A DNA stretch of 64,000 bases from Fennellomyces sp. T-0311 (Eukaryota; Mucoromycota; Mucoromycetes; Mucorales; Lichtheimiaceae): the NCBI GenBank assembly GCA_025266875.1, contig JALLLT010000080.1, positions 1 to 64,000 on the forward strand, given 5' to 3'. This document shows positions 23,334-33,506 of the stretch, piece after piece; the first letter of the stretch is position 1, and the number at the start of each line of letters is the position of its first letter. The notes beneath the pieces are model-generated. The model was not told the origin of the DNA. It saw nothing but the letters and a program-made list of their open reading frames with translations, and searched no databases. Both the position numbers and the translations under genes were made by a program.

Positions 23334-24378
23334 AGTGTAAAAAGAAAATTTTTTATCAAAGAGGTTGTTCGCTTGCACATCTTGTAATTCAGAGGGCGAT
23401 ATCCCTGCTCTGGCATTGAATACACTGTGTTGCTCGAGTGCAACTGCTAAGCAAGCTGATTTGTTCCCATGGTTTCCTTCAGAGTCTAAAGTTTTCCCGA
23501 GCGATTTTGTTTCCAGGAGTAACGGATTCGATGGTAACAAGCTGATGAGAGTTATATTGCCACCAACGGTAACTTTACCTGGATGACCAGATTGGTTGGC
23601 TAACACCCCAAATAAAGATCCCACACATGAGTAGCTTATTTGCAGTTACCGGTTTCATCGAGGTGCCCTTTTTTTTCTTCCAAACAAATAAAAAAAAGCC
23701 ACTGGTGATACACAGCTGCCAACCGATTTTATGCAGCATGCATGGTACGTGTGAGGCAATATTCCCCGCGCGGCCTATGCGAAACGGCGCCAGCAAATGG
23801 ATCAGCCTATTAATAAATCAACAGCTTACCAGATTTTCCCTGTCGAGTCAACGAGCACAAGCAATTCCCAACCCTTGCACGAGAATTTTGTGCGTGTGTG
23901 TGTATCCGCGAAAAGGTTTTCCAGCGATAGATTTGCTCGTATGACAACAGGCGTTGGCCCAGGCTGTCGCATGACAGAAAAAAAGCCTCAAGTGAACAGA
24001 CCCGTTTGTCAAACCAAATATCGCCTATTCAAACGGCAGCCCATTCCCCGCATCTGCCAAGGGTTTTGTTATTAAGATCACAAGCACGCCATCCGCGGAA
24101 CTGATGGTGTCTCAATATGGTTTGAGTGAGATTCCTTTTTTCTGCATACGAGTTTCATGCACCCAACAATGTAAACAGTGTCTCTCACGCTCTCCAAAAA
24201 GTATTTCCGCGAAATCGCCAACCGCCCGAAATGGGCAAGTGCTTGGCTCACTCGTGGGATGTTATCATCTGATCTGCGCGCACATGCTGAACACAAAAAG
24301 GGCGAGTTTTTTCTTTGTTTCCTTTTGGTAATTCCCGCTTATTGTGCTCTCTTTTCACTTTTAATTCAGTTGGAAATT
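23334..24378. other. Divergent intergenic region between the TTL-like and alpha-arrestin genes
   Basis: About 1 kb. The first 300 bp on the minus strand is open in the TTL frame but lacks a start codon and any recognisable domain. The rest shows nothing identifiable. Confidence 0.5.
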
Positions 24379-25764
24379 ATGGACCGCATCCGCTCGGCAA
24401 TAAAGACAAAGATCCATGTCGAAAGCGATCAGTTGATAATGTACGGCACTCCCTCCGAATCCGCCGGCTGCGTGCTCCGTGGCGTCCTTGACGTGCGGGT
24501 CAAAGAGCCGACCAAGGTGAAAGGAATCACGCTGCGGTTCACTGGAAAGATGACCATAACCTGGACTGAGCGTAAGTTTTATTCAATGCGTGGATGAAGC
24601 CTACTATGCCGCTCCTGATCCAACAAAAAAGATGTGTTTGTAGCCGTGAGCCATGGCCACGAACGAGTGTACCAGGACGAGCGAATGCTGATCAACCACA
24701 GCTGGACCTTCCTTCCCAAATCAGCAAGCCCGCATCAGCTCGATCCGGGCTGTTACAGCTACGAGTTTGAATTGCCACTTCCGGGCGATCTACCTGAATC
24801 CACGCATGTCATGTCGTTTTACCTAGTGCAGTACCGCCTCAAGGCAACCGTGCAGCGTACCAGACTGTTGCCAAACAACACTTCATCCCAGATCATTCAC
24901 GTGTCACGACAAATGCTTCCCTTGACACCGGAATTTTTGGAGCCGGTGATCGTGGCGAACCAATGGACGAACAAATTGGACTACGAGATCAGCATACCTT
25001 CCAAAACATACTGCCACGGCGATGACATCCCAATCACGATTCGTGTAACGCCGTTGGTCAGCGACTTACGGATCCGGTACTTGTCATGTACGTTTAAGGA
25101 GTATATGGTCTGCAGAGCCACCAGCGGATGGTTCGGTGGTCATTCGAGGGCGCAAGGAAGGATCGTGTACTTTAATCGCGATGACAAGTTTGGAACAACG
25201 AACAGCAGCGACGACGACAGTTTCATCGTCTGGTCAAAGATCCACACCATTCCTGTCCCAATGTCCAATCACCAGGTTCAGTGCGACGTACAAAATGATA
25301 CCGTGCGAATCCGCCACAAGATCAAGTTTGTCGTTTCCATAGAAAATCCTGACGGCCATGTGTCTGAACTGCGCGCCGCCCTGCCTGTCTTAATTTGTCC
25401 AACGACCACCACAACAGGTTTGCCTTCGTACGAAGAGGCTTTTCAAACCCTCCCATATGACCCGGCGCTCATGGTCTCATTGATCAACCATCGCTCAGCC
25501 ACTAGCGATAGTGGAAGCAGTGATGGCAGATCATCAGGGGTGAGGAGCAGACAGCGACGGAGCTGGTCATTCTTTGGCGGATACGACCGGTCCGAAGATG
25601 ATGGCAGAGATGAGGATTCATTCAATGGCTTACCTTCGCCATCCAGTATACCCTCACCCAGACCGTGCAGTACTGCTGAATTATACCCAAACGAATATCC
25701 ATTCCCTCCAACTTCCGCTGTCACTAGTCATTTACCCACCTACGATGAATTATGCATGACCTGA
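24379..25764 (+). CDS. Alpha-arrestin (ART-type ubiquitin-ligase adaptor)
   Basis: 437 residues, exons 24379-24571 and 24644-25764. The arrestin N-fold is seen as VKGITLRFTGKMTITW and WTFLPKS...YSYEFELPLPGDLPEST; the C-fold as YCHGDDIPITIRVTPLVSDLRI and VRIRHKIKFVVSIENPDG. Two LPxY motifs (LPSYEEAF after the C-fold, LPTYDEL at the extreme C-terminus) fit binding to WW domains of a Nedd4/Rsp5 ligase. The tail is Ser/Asp/Arg-rich and probably unstructured. Fungal ARTs direct ubiquitination and endocytosis of plasma-membrane transporters; the cargo is unknown. A second member of the family is at 53-55 kb. Confidence 0.92.
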
Positions 25765-26907
25765 TAAACCTCTCCCACTCCTTCCACTCGTATTTGTGTA
25801 CTTTTACTATTGAACAATAATATAATATTAATGTATATGCGAAACCCCGTCTCCGGTCCCATTGAACCAATGCTTCTTGGGCATCCATCAATTCCATTCA
25901 TCTGTTTGTTTGCTTTCGCGTATCTTTATTTCACCCGAAGCGTGAATTAGGAAATTTCCAATAACTCTTGAAATGCTTTTTCCGGATTGACGTGCCGAAA
26001 AGTTGGAAAGTGGATTTAGCTTTTGACTCTTTCCATGTTCTCAATACAGCGTGAATGGGAATTACTTTACGCGACGATGACGTTTAGAAAAAGAGGAACC
26101 TTCTTTCAAGAGCTATGAATCGCTTAACTTTTGCATGCCATAGAAAACGCCATACGTAGGCAATAATTCGAGCAATATAATAACTCACCTATCCAAAACA
26201 TGCTTATAGCGTCATGCTCTGCTTTACGATATATCCTGATCTTATCCCAAAACCCATTAAATCTGCATGAATGGACCCTAACCACCTGTGAGAACGATGG
26301 AGATATCCCGGAAACAGCATTTATCCTAAAGATTATCCATTTCTCCGTTCCATTATTAAGCTCACTTTCTTTCCCAGGCTTGTCACCAAGGTGAGTAATG
26401 ATCTGGGATGGCGCAGCAACGAAATTACGTACGATGAACCTTCTGTACGTATATATCTAAGAATGCCGAAACTCCGGGCGGCTGTATAACGAGAAAGGCT
26501 TTCACATGGAATGCACAGCAAAAGTCAAAGAAAATCGAGTATATTGAATCATATCCAATCGTTTATCACAGGTTATTTAATTCCATATGAACTACAGATA
26601 CGGATCAACAACGTACCAGAGCGCCGATGCCTTCGAAGGTATTAAAGTCGCCGAATTTTTTTTTTCATCCGGCGCCTACCTCCACCATAAGGCGAAATAT
26701 TTAACGACCCTTTTGCGTACTAAAAAAAAGGAAAAATATAGATAGATGACTAATGAAAGATATCTGTATTTGTGAAATTGTACATTTCCGTTGGGTGACT
26801 GATTTAGCGAGCTATTAACGAAATATATCTTTTTGGCAGGGTGCGTAAAGCTATTTTTGTGTATTCTTTGATGGCAGATGCTGCGATCGAAGAGTGTGGA
26901 GTAGATG
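25765..26907. other. Convergent intergenic region, nothing recognised
   Basis: AT-rich, 1.1 kb between the alpha-arrestin stop and the stop of the small peptide gene on the other strand. Short open frames have no family resemblance. Confidence 0.55.
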
Positions 26908-27123
26908 CTAGCACGGACACAGCCTTCCAATTGCTCTGAATAAACCGGTAAAGAACGAAACAATTGCAGAAATGATGGCATGAAAGAATCCTAACCATGA
27001 ATGGTTATTAATATTTCCACGATGCACGAAGTGCGCTTTACCTGCGATTCCACTAATGAGTCCAGATAGCAGTGAAGCTATCGATGTTACTATTCCATTG
27101 AGGCACGAAAGAACTGCACCCAT
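26908..27123 (-). CDS. Small hydrophobic 54-residue protein with MG-x4-C N-terminus
   Basis: Two exons, 27042-27123 and 26908-26990, joined by an intron with GTAAAG donor and TTAG acceptor; splicing fuses two matching amphipathic/hydrophobic halves. The N-terminus MGAVLSC has Gly2 and Cys7, the arrangement of myristoylated and palmitoylated proteins. The body alternates Ile/Ser/Leu/Gly, and the end is GRLCPC. Very small proteins beginning MGxVxSC with Ile/Ser/Gly-rich bodies are widespread in fungi and uncharacterised as far as I know. Unspliced, the frame also stays open (71 residues), so intron retention would still give a protein. Membrane association is inferred. Confidence 0.6.
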   Translation of the reverse strand: MGAVLSCLNGIVTSIASLLSGLISGIAGKAHFVHRGNINNHSWLGFFHAIISAIVSFFTGLFRAIGRLCPC

Positions 27124-28835
27124 GTTTTCTGCAAAAATAAACTTATGAAATTGCGAAACGTAACTTTATATACAACGAAACAGGGGTATTTCGATCAGCA
27201 TGACATATACCCTGTCGAAAAGAGATACACATCCATACAACTAAATGCCATGTTATCCTCATGCAATGAACAAGAATGGGTCCTTGATCTTTATGGATAA
27301 ACAAAAACCCTTACAAAACATGATCGGACAAATCATGTACTCTGCTTATGTTTTCGTGTGGGACAAAGCAACACAGCGTGGTGGCACAAAAATCCAGGCA
27401 CATGATCATGCTCCGTATCACCGAAAGGCTTAATTCTATGGTACATCAGATGTTCTTTAGGATTCTTAAAATGCTTGAACTCGTGCCGCATTTTATATCT
27501 TACAAACTGTACATGTTCATTTCTCCACGCAATAATACGCTGCAATTGAACTTTTGAAAGCATGCAGGAAGTGCCCCTCAAAAAAGCGTATTTGAGTGCC
27601 ACAGTAGTATTTCATATGAAAATTGTCATTTGTGCCATTTCCACCTGACCTTCATGCTTTACCATGCCTTGGGACCGCGGATCAAATAGAACGGAAATAA
27701 GTAATCCCATGGAAGATTGTCGAAATCAGTATTTCCAAAGAATGATTTTTTCTTCGCATAGTTGTCAATCGCGCATGTCATTGATTATGATAATCATACC
27801 AGTAGAGCTACCATTTCAAGAATGAATGCCTCAGACACATATAGTATTGCTACACTATATTTTTCTGGATCTGCTATTTGTGTCATGATTAACGCCTAGG
27901 TAAGCGTAAGATCGGCAAGGAGATAGCACTTTGTAAATACCATGTACGTATTTTACCCGTTGCACGCATAAGCATGGCACTTTGGGTACAAACTGCTCAG
28001 GATCGAAGATTCATGCTAACGTGGACTTTATTTACATGGCCTATTTACTGCGAAGCCTACATTATCTACGAAGGTTGTACGAAACTCGCTGCTGATGGCA
28101 ACTGTGGATAATAAACCCAGGGGCAATAGATGAAGTGTATAATAAGTACTTTTTCATTGGTACATTGGTACATTGCGACAGCAAATGCGTCCCGCCAGTG
28201 TTAGTACAACATTCCACGGGTACTTATCGATGTGTCATGGGACCAGCTGCCGCTCCAGTAGTCAAGGTACCTTCTCCTTCGAAAAAGAAGATATGCTACA
28301 ATACAGCCAAAAGTCATTTCCGACATCCATTGTATCTAGCTTCCAGGTGCTCGTTTTATATTTATATCTAATCGATACGCACGTATTGTACTTGCTCTTA
28401 TCCGGTGTGGTCAGATTATTTTGTGGTCATTTTGAGATAGCCAAGGAAGAAAAAGAAAGTTATTATTGCAAGCATCTGCTATACTTATAGAGCACGAGCG
28501 CACAAAGCTATATACGTTGACTATTAATGGCGACGCGTATAAGCCTACCGCGAGGATGCATGCATACACAGTGGGATACCAAAAATGGCAACTGTTTTTC
28601 AGTAGAAAATTTGGGTCTTGGGATACAGGGTAACGGGCACCCACTCCTCCTTGGTCTTTATTTTCCTCTTTTTTTTTCTATCTATCTCTTTATAGCCCTG
28701 TTACATTAAACCCATCATGAACCAATATGGCGAGCCTATATTTCGTGATCAAGAAATTCATGCGACACACACATACACTCGAAAATTTTGCGGATGCATG
28801 TCACTTCAAGGCGGAGGGATTTTAGCGTGCTTGAT
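27124..28835. other. 1.7-kb AT-rich intergenic region, nothing recognised
   Basis: Only short frames on both strands (the longest about 100 codons at 28173-28490), with no domain, repeat family or RNA gene identified. Confidence 0.55.
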
Positions 28836-29751
28836 ATGGCTTGTAAGCGCGAAAAAAAAAGCTGTCCCTCGATCCTAAACAGATATTGCCAGGGTTTAAA
28901 TCTTTACGGAGCAATTTTGTCGTTCCAGGATCGAAGTCGTAAGTACGGAGAAGATATGCAGAAACACCGTTTTGCAAACCAAGGATGCAGCCATTTTTTC
29001 TTATCTAGATCATAATGCTCTCATGGTCCAAGGAGCAGTCTGCGTAACATTTCTTTTCGCAGCGCTGTTTGCACTGTTTGCATTAATTGCGGTACTGATG
29101 TTTGGATGAGTGAAAGCCAAAGTGAATAAGGAGGAGTTATTGACAAAACAATCGGATAGAACAAACCCGCCATCCTCCGCAACGCGCACCGGACAATGTG
29201 GATCGTTGTTTTCATATTCATCATCAATCTCTTTATCGACATTATACTGTTCGGCGTGCAGCGGCCGCAATTCAACGACTGGTGCATCGACAAATCGCGC
29301 AACCAGCTAGATGACAATGTCAACATCACACTGGTGGAACAGGCTCAAAGCGCGAATCTGTACAACTGCGACAAGTTATGGGAGGATGAGCTTAAATTTG
29401 CCATTGTCCTCTTTGTTATGATTGCCATCTGTTATGCAAGTTTCAAAAAGATTCGTTTTGATGCCATCATTAATCCACTATATCTATGTATATATATAGA
29501 TGTACTGGGCCCTCTGCTTGTGGTCGTACGCCCAAAAGCGGCTTTACTTCTTTCAGCCTTTCATTCCACCGCATTTTGGACCCACTGGACCTGCAGCAGG
29601 TGCCATGCCTCCTCCACATGGAACGCTGATGAACCTGAAGCCCCAGCGGTCCGATGATCTTGAACGAGGGAGCCCTGATATCACCGCAAGGGCAGGTACA
29701 TGGCTCTCATCCATGCTTTCCCGACTTGCGCTGAGGAGTCGGCCCGGTTAA
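28836..29751 (+). CDS. Predicted multi-pass membrane protein, unknown function
   Basis: 237 residues from exons 28836-28938, 29009-29091, 29160-29435 and 29500-29751; phase is maintained throughout. The last intron has a GC donor (GCAAGT) instead of GT. At least three membrane segments: about 45-62 (CVTFLFAALFALFALIA), 75-95 (MWIVVFIFIINLFIDIILFG) and 140-165 (FAIVLFVMIAICYMYWALCLW). A hydrophilic loop with DWCIDKSRNQLDD and YNCDKLWEDE between the last two holds two cysteines that could pair outside the cytosol. The C-terminal tail is Pro/Gly-rich then acidic. The topology resembles small tetraspan fungal membrane proteins; I do not recognise the family. Confidence 0.68.
29436..29499 (+). other. 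GC-AG intron
   Basis: The donor is GCAAGT and the acceptor TATATATAG. Joining the two sides continues the third membrane helix in phase 0. No GT donor in reach keeps the frame. Confidence 0.7.
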
Positions 29752-29921
29752 TGATGCATATGTGCTTCGTTTTTAAAATCTCCCTCATCCACCACTTTAC
29801 AAAACAGATACCACCTCAGAACCCTTGATTTTCTTGGAAAACTTAAATTAGTAAAAAAAAAAACGTGGCGCGGACAATCTTCGCAGTCGAGAACCGTGAT
29901 CCGTTTTCTTCTATTCACATT

Positions 29922-30377
29922 ATGGCCATTATGAGAGATGGCGTCAAGTACGCCTGGTAAGTTCATGCTGCTATCCCAATGTACTTGTCTTGACACTCTA
30001 GGAAGCCGCTCTTGCATTCGAGGACATCGTGTAAAAAGCTGTCAACATGACGATCGTGAACTTATTGCTGTTCCAAAACGGGGACGACAAGTGAGCCAAT
30101 GCCAGCATTGTCGTCATTTACGAGTAACAAAGAAATCGCATGTTAAGTGCACTTGTGCGGTTACGCCAGGTAAAATCAACGTTATGCTCTTTAGCGCACG
30201 TTTTCCTCACACAGAAGCGCACGCTCAGCGCCCAACCCACTCAACGGTTGCCTGTGTGAAATTCTCAACTCATGCTCCTGTACCGCAGCACACCTTCACG
30301 ATGCAGTTGTCCAGGATACCAATAATGATCGCGATAGTAACTGGTCGCCGGGTACAAGCAGTGCCCTACCCGAATGA
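29922..30377 (+). CDS. Minimal copper-fist DNA-binding protein
   Basis: 115 residues from exons 29922-29956, 30006-30169 and 30229-30377. The copper-fist domain fills the N-terminal half: GVKYACRSCIRGHRVKSCQH, then DDRELIAVPKRGRQVSQCQHC, RHLRVTKKSHVKCTCA, with the zinc-site cysteines and the (R/K)GRP-like minor-groove motif present as RGRQ. The third exon supplies a second metal motif, GCLCEILNSCSC (CxC-x5-CxC), followed by an acidic tail and stop. Family members (Ace1, Mac1, Cuf1) sense Cu(I) and switch on metallothionein or copper-uptake genes, and are normally 200-400+ residues. This one is reduced to fist plus one Cys cluster. Its stop codon lies 9 bp from that of the convergent DnaJ gene. 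Confidence 0.85.
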
Positions 30378-30386
30378 CGCTCCTTT

Positions 30387-31654
30387 TTATTTCGATCTGT
30401 GTCGCCTTAGGTTGTTAGGATAAGGCTGTGATCGATGCTGTTGGCGTGTGCTATGATCATTCGGTCCTTCTGAAATGTAATGGGCTGTTCCAGGCCGATG
30501 TCCGGACTGCAGTGTGTTCTGCTGCTCTACGCCATTGACCGTTGTACGCATCCGTCCATTTCCATAGTCTTCCGTAACAGTTGTTCCCTAAAATACATGA
30601 TGGATTGTAGTTGTTTCCTTTGTGTCACACAACTATGTATTTAACTTACGTTTGCATCCTGAACTCTTGTGATGGTAACTGTTTGCGCCTGACCATCTAC
30701 AATTTTGGTGCTGCGTGATACACTTCTGCTGGTGCCACCGCCAGCACCACCAAAGCTGCTGCTGCTGCTGCTAAAGCTGACAGATGAGCCCATTCCTCCG
30801 CCAAGCATGCCATGCATTCCCATCCCAAAGCCTCCTGAAAAGAATGGATCTTGCGCACCGTGTGAGCGAGCAAACATGTGGCGACCGCCAAATGGGTCTC
30901 TTGCAAAGAACGGATCGTCGAAAGGGCTGTTGCCAAATGGATCCCTGGCATGATGCGCTCCCCTTGGACGGCCGCCAGAGAACGGATCTCTTGATCCACC
31001 TGGGGTACCACCAAACATAAAGCCAGCTAAGCAATGACTTTAGTATACTCCCCGGCAGCTGAGATGTGTAAAAAGCTTACGAAGGCCGAACGGATCCATT
31101 TGGTGCGAAGCAAAGAATTGTGCAAATATTTCTTCCGGAGAATGGAACTTGCGAGAGAGCGCATGTGTAAGTTTCTGTACGAAGGTGTTGCTGCATGGAT
31201 AGTTAAGGGACTTACATGGAACCCGCCAAAGTGGCCAAACATGTCATCTTCCGCATTTGCATTTCCGTATCTCCTTTCATGATCGTACGTTTGTCGTCTC
31301 TCGGCTTTACAGAAATAGGATGAGTCAGGGTATACGCTACCGTCATACTGCGGCTCTTACTCACGATCCGACAAGATCTCGTATGCATGGCTACTGATGA
31401 ATCAGAAACTGCTGCAGCCATGCCAATAGTGAAGAGCTCTGTTACCTGATTTCTTTGAACTGGTGTTGGCCAAGTAAGTAAGCTATGGACTGGACCAGCA
31501 CACTTGTTCAGCTTTTTACCTTTTCCGCTGCACCTGGTTCGTTGTTCTTGTCCGGATGGAACTTCAGCGCAAGCTTGCGGTATGCTTTTCGAACCTCATC
31601 GGATGTTGCAGATTCTGAAATCTCAAGTACTTCGTAGTAGTCAATTTGCACCAT
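30387..31654 (-). CDS. DnaJ/Hsp40 co-chaperone (DNAJB-type)
   Basis: 303 residues from seven exons: 31520-31654, 31446-31459 (a 14-nt micro-exon), 31365-31393 (29 nt), 31216-31304, 31081-31147, 30650-31026 and 30387-30587. J-domain: [33 protein letters not shown] with the HPD triad, [21 protein letters not shown]. After it comes a long G/F/D-rich region with repeated RDPF/DPFF and then a poly-Ser/Gly stretch. The zinc finger and classical CTD barrels of type I/II J-proteins are not apparent. Closest in layout to DNAJB6/DNAJB2-like proteins that suppress aggregation. The J-domain stimulates Hsp70 ATPase activity. Confidence 0.9.
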
Positions 31655-32057
31655 GGAGAAAACAGGGAATGAAGTGATAGCGTTACTCGCGCATACAGCA
31701 CCATTTTTTTTAATGCACCGGGTCCGCCAATCACATTAGAGCAGTAGAACTTTCGAGGCCACTTCCGAGATAAGGCACGGCACCATGCTGATAACTACGG
31801 ATTGAGTTGGGATCCGCTGGTGTAGCCGTTGGTGCTGGTGCCTATTGCCGATATCGCCACTGACAGATACAGCACTGAACGATATTTGGGTGCGGTACGC
31901 ATGTCAAGCGGATTATGACGTTGTTATGACAACAATTCGCATATGGTTGACGAATATACGGTATGTACAGATGTATCAACTCTTTAATAGTGGTAGTGAT
32001 ATGGAAAGATCTGGCAGAGCCATGTGTTTTCCCGGCTGTGGATGATTCTCGTCCCTA
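31655..32057. other. Spacer between the DnaJ gene start and the PP4 stop
   Basis: 403 bp upstream of the DnaJ ATG, holding its promoter and the PP4 3' UTR. Short plus-strand frames have no family match. Confidence 0.55.
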
Positions 32058-33506
32058 TTACAAGAAGTAATCGGGCAGGGACTTCTTTACCATCAATCCC
32101 CGACTATCCTGCTGTGGAACGAGTTAGAAAACACATCCGCACGGTATGCTTGGTGCGCCTACCTGCGGCGCTGCATCGAATATCTTGTACTCTCTATTCA
32201 AGCTGTCATCCAGCTTCAATATAGCTGCGATGTTTCCGCAACTGCAAAGCATCCGTGAGTCCCTTCTGAGGGCGACTCCCCGCAGGCATTCGACTTACCG
32301 ATAACAATAATTGGGTGCAGACCATACTGTGACGATCGTGTTATTAAACATCAACTTGTATCCCTCCATGACCAGCTGGTGAGCTCGAGCGATCAGTTCC
32401 AGATTATTAGTGTGCAAAAACTAACATCACAGGTCACAAGGAAAGAAAAACAAACACGTTATATCTGGACACCTACCCGTTGTACGACATCGCCTCCAAA
32501 TAAGTATCCTGCGCCGCGTGGACTGTAGCCCCAGCCTTCGATCTCTGCAGGCCGTCAGCGTTCCTGCAACAGTTCATGCATCTGCTCTTACCATCAGGAT
32601 CCGACCATAAAAGGTCGCACATTGCACCATCATGTGGCACTTCCTGCTTTCTGTCAATTGTTCGAATCTAGATATAAAAAAAAACGATCGAATGAGCTAC
32701 TTTTTGACGTCTCGGCGTCATGAGGCCCATACCTGATCCAGCGTGGTTATGCTTGGTGACAGGCCTCCGTGGACACAGAAGATTTTGTTGTCGATGATTG
32801 CGCTGAGGCTGAGATAGTCAAAGATCTCGCAGCAGTACCGCCATACGTTGGCCGAGCCATATTTGCGAATGCACTCTTCATAGAAACCATACACTTGCGT
32901 GATCTGCCTGCTCTCGTGATTGCCTCGGATAAGTGTTATTCGGTCAGGGTAACGCACTTTCAACGCCAGAAGGAGGAGGAAGGTTTCAACCGAGTAAAAT
33001 CCACGATCCACAAAGTCGCCTACCGTCCGTATGAGTCAGCACACACACACACACACACTCTCTCTCTCTCTCAAGCAGTCTAAACGGTCAGTAAATACCC
33101 ATAAACAAGTAGTTGGTATCGGGGCATTCGCCGCCTACGGTGAACAATTCTTTAAGATCGTGGAATTGTCCTACAGAGTCAACAAGTTAGTAAAGCGAGG
33201 GCATAAATAGTCCACCGATCGTGTCTAATCGCACCGTGAATATCGCCGCAGATCTAATCGAGACCAAAGATGAATTGCTTGCTGCCATAATTGCCAACCG
33301 CTAAACCTCCATACCGTAACTGGGGCATCGACTCGTTGAACATTGCTTTCTTCAACAAGAATCTCTCTTGCTTTTTGGCATAACTCTTTTACTTCTTGCT
33401 CCGAGATAATTTCGCCCTGCCGTAATTGTTCGAGCTGTCTTTATAGTTTTGCTTTAGTAGAGCGAATTAAACCTGCTCTAATGTAGTACCGATCGAGCTG
33501 CCCCAT
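32058..33506 (-). CDS. PPH3: Serine/threonine protein phosphatase 4 catalytic subunit
   Basis: Nine exons; the first has 17 coding nt (33490-33506) and the third only 19 nt (33235-33253). Others: 33315-33438, 33099-33170, 32733-33019, 32592-32667, then three more to the stop. PPP-family motifs are complete: [27 protein letters not shown], the HGG of [20 protein letters not shown] and [11 protein letters not shown]. The tail ends LPDYFL, the methylated C-terminal YFL shared by PP2A/PP4/PP6. [18 protein letters not shown] identifies PP4 rather than PP2A. PP4 (yeast Pph3) dephosphorylates gamma-H2AX and checkpoint proteins. One intron contains a CA/TC microsatellite. Confidence 0.94.
33040..33072. 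repeat. Compound CA/TC microsatellite in a PP4 intron
   Basis: A (CA)n run of 19 nt followed directly by (TC)7, inside the intron between exons 4 and 5 of the PP4 gene. Confidence 0.95.
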
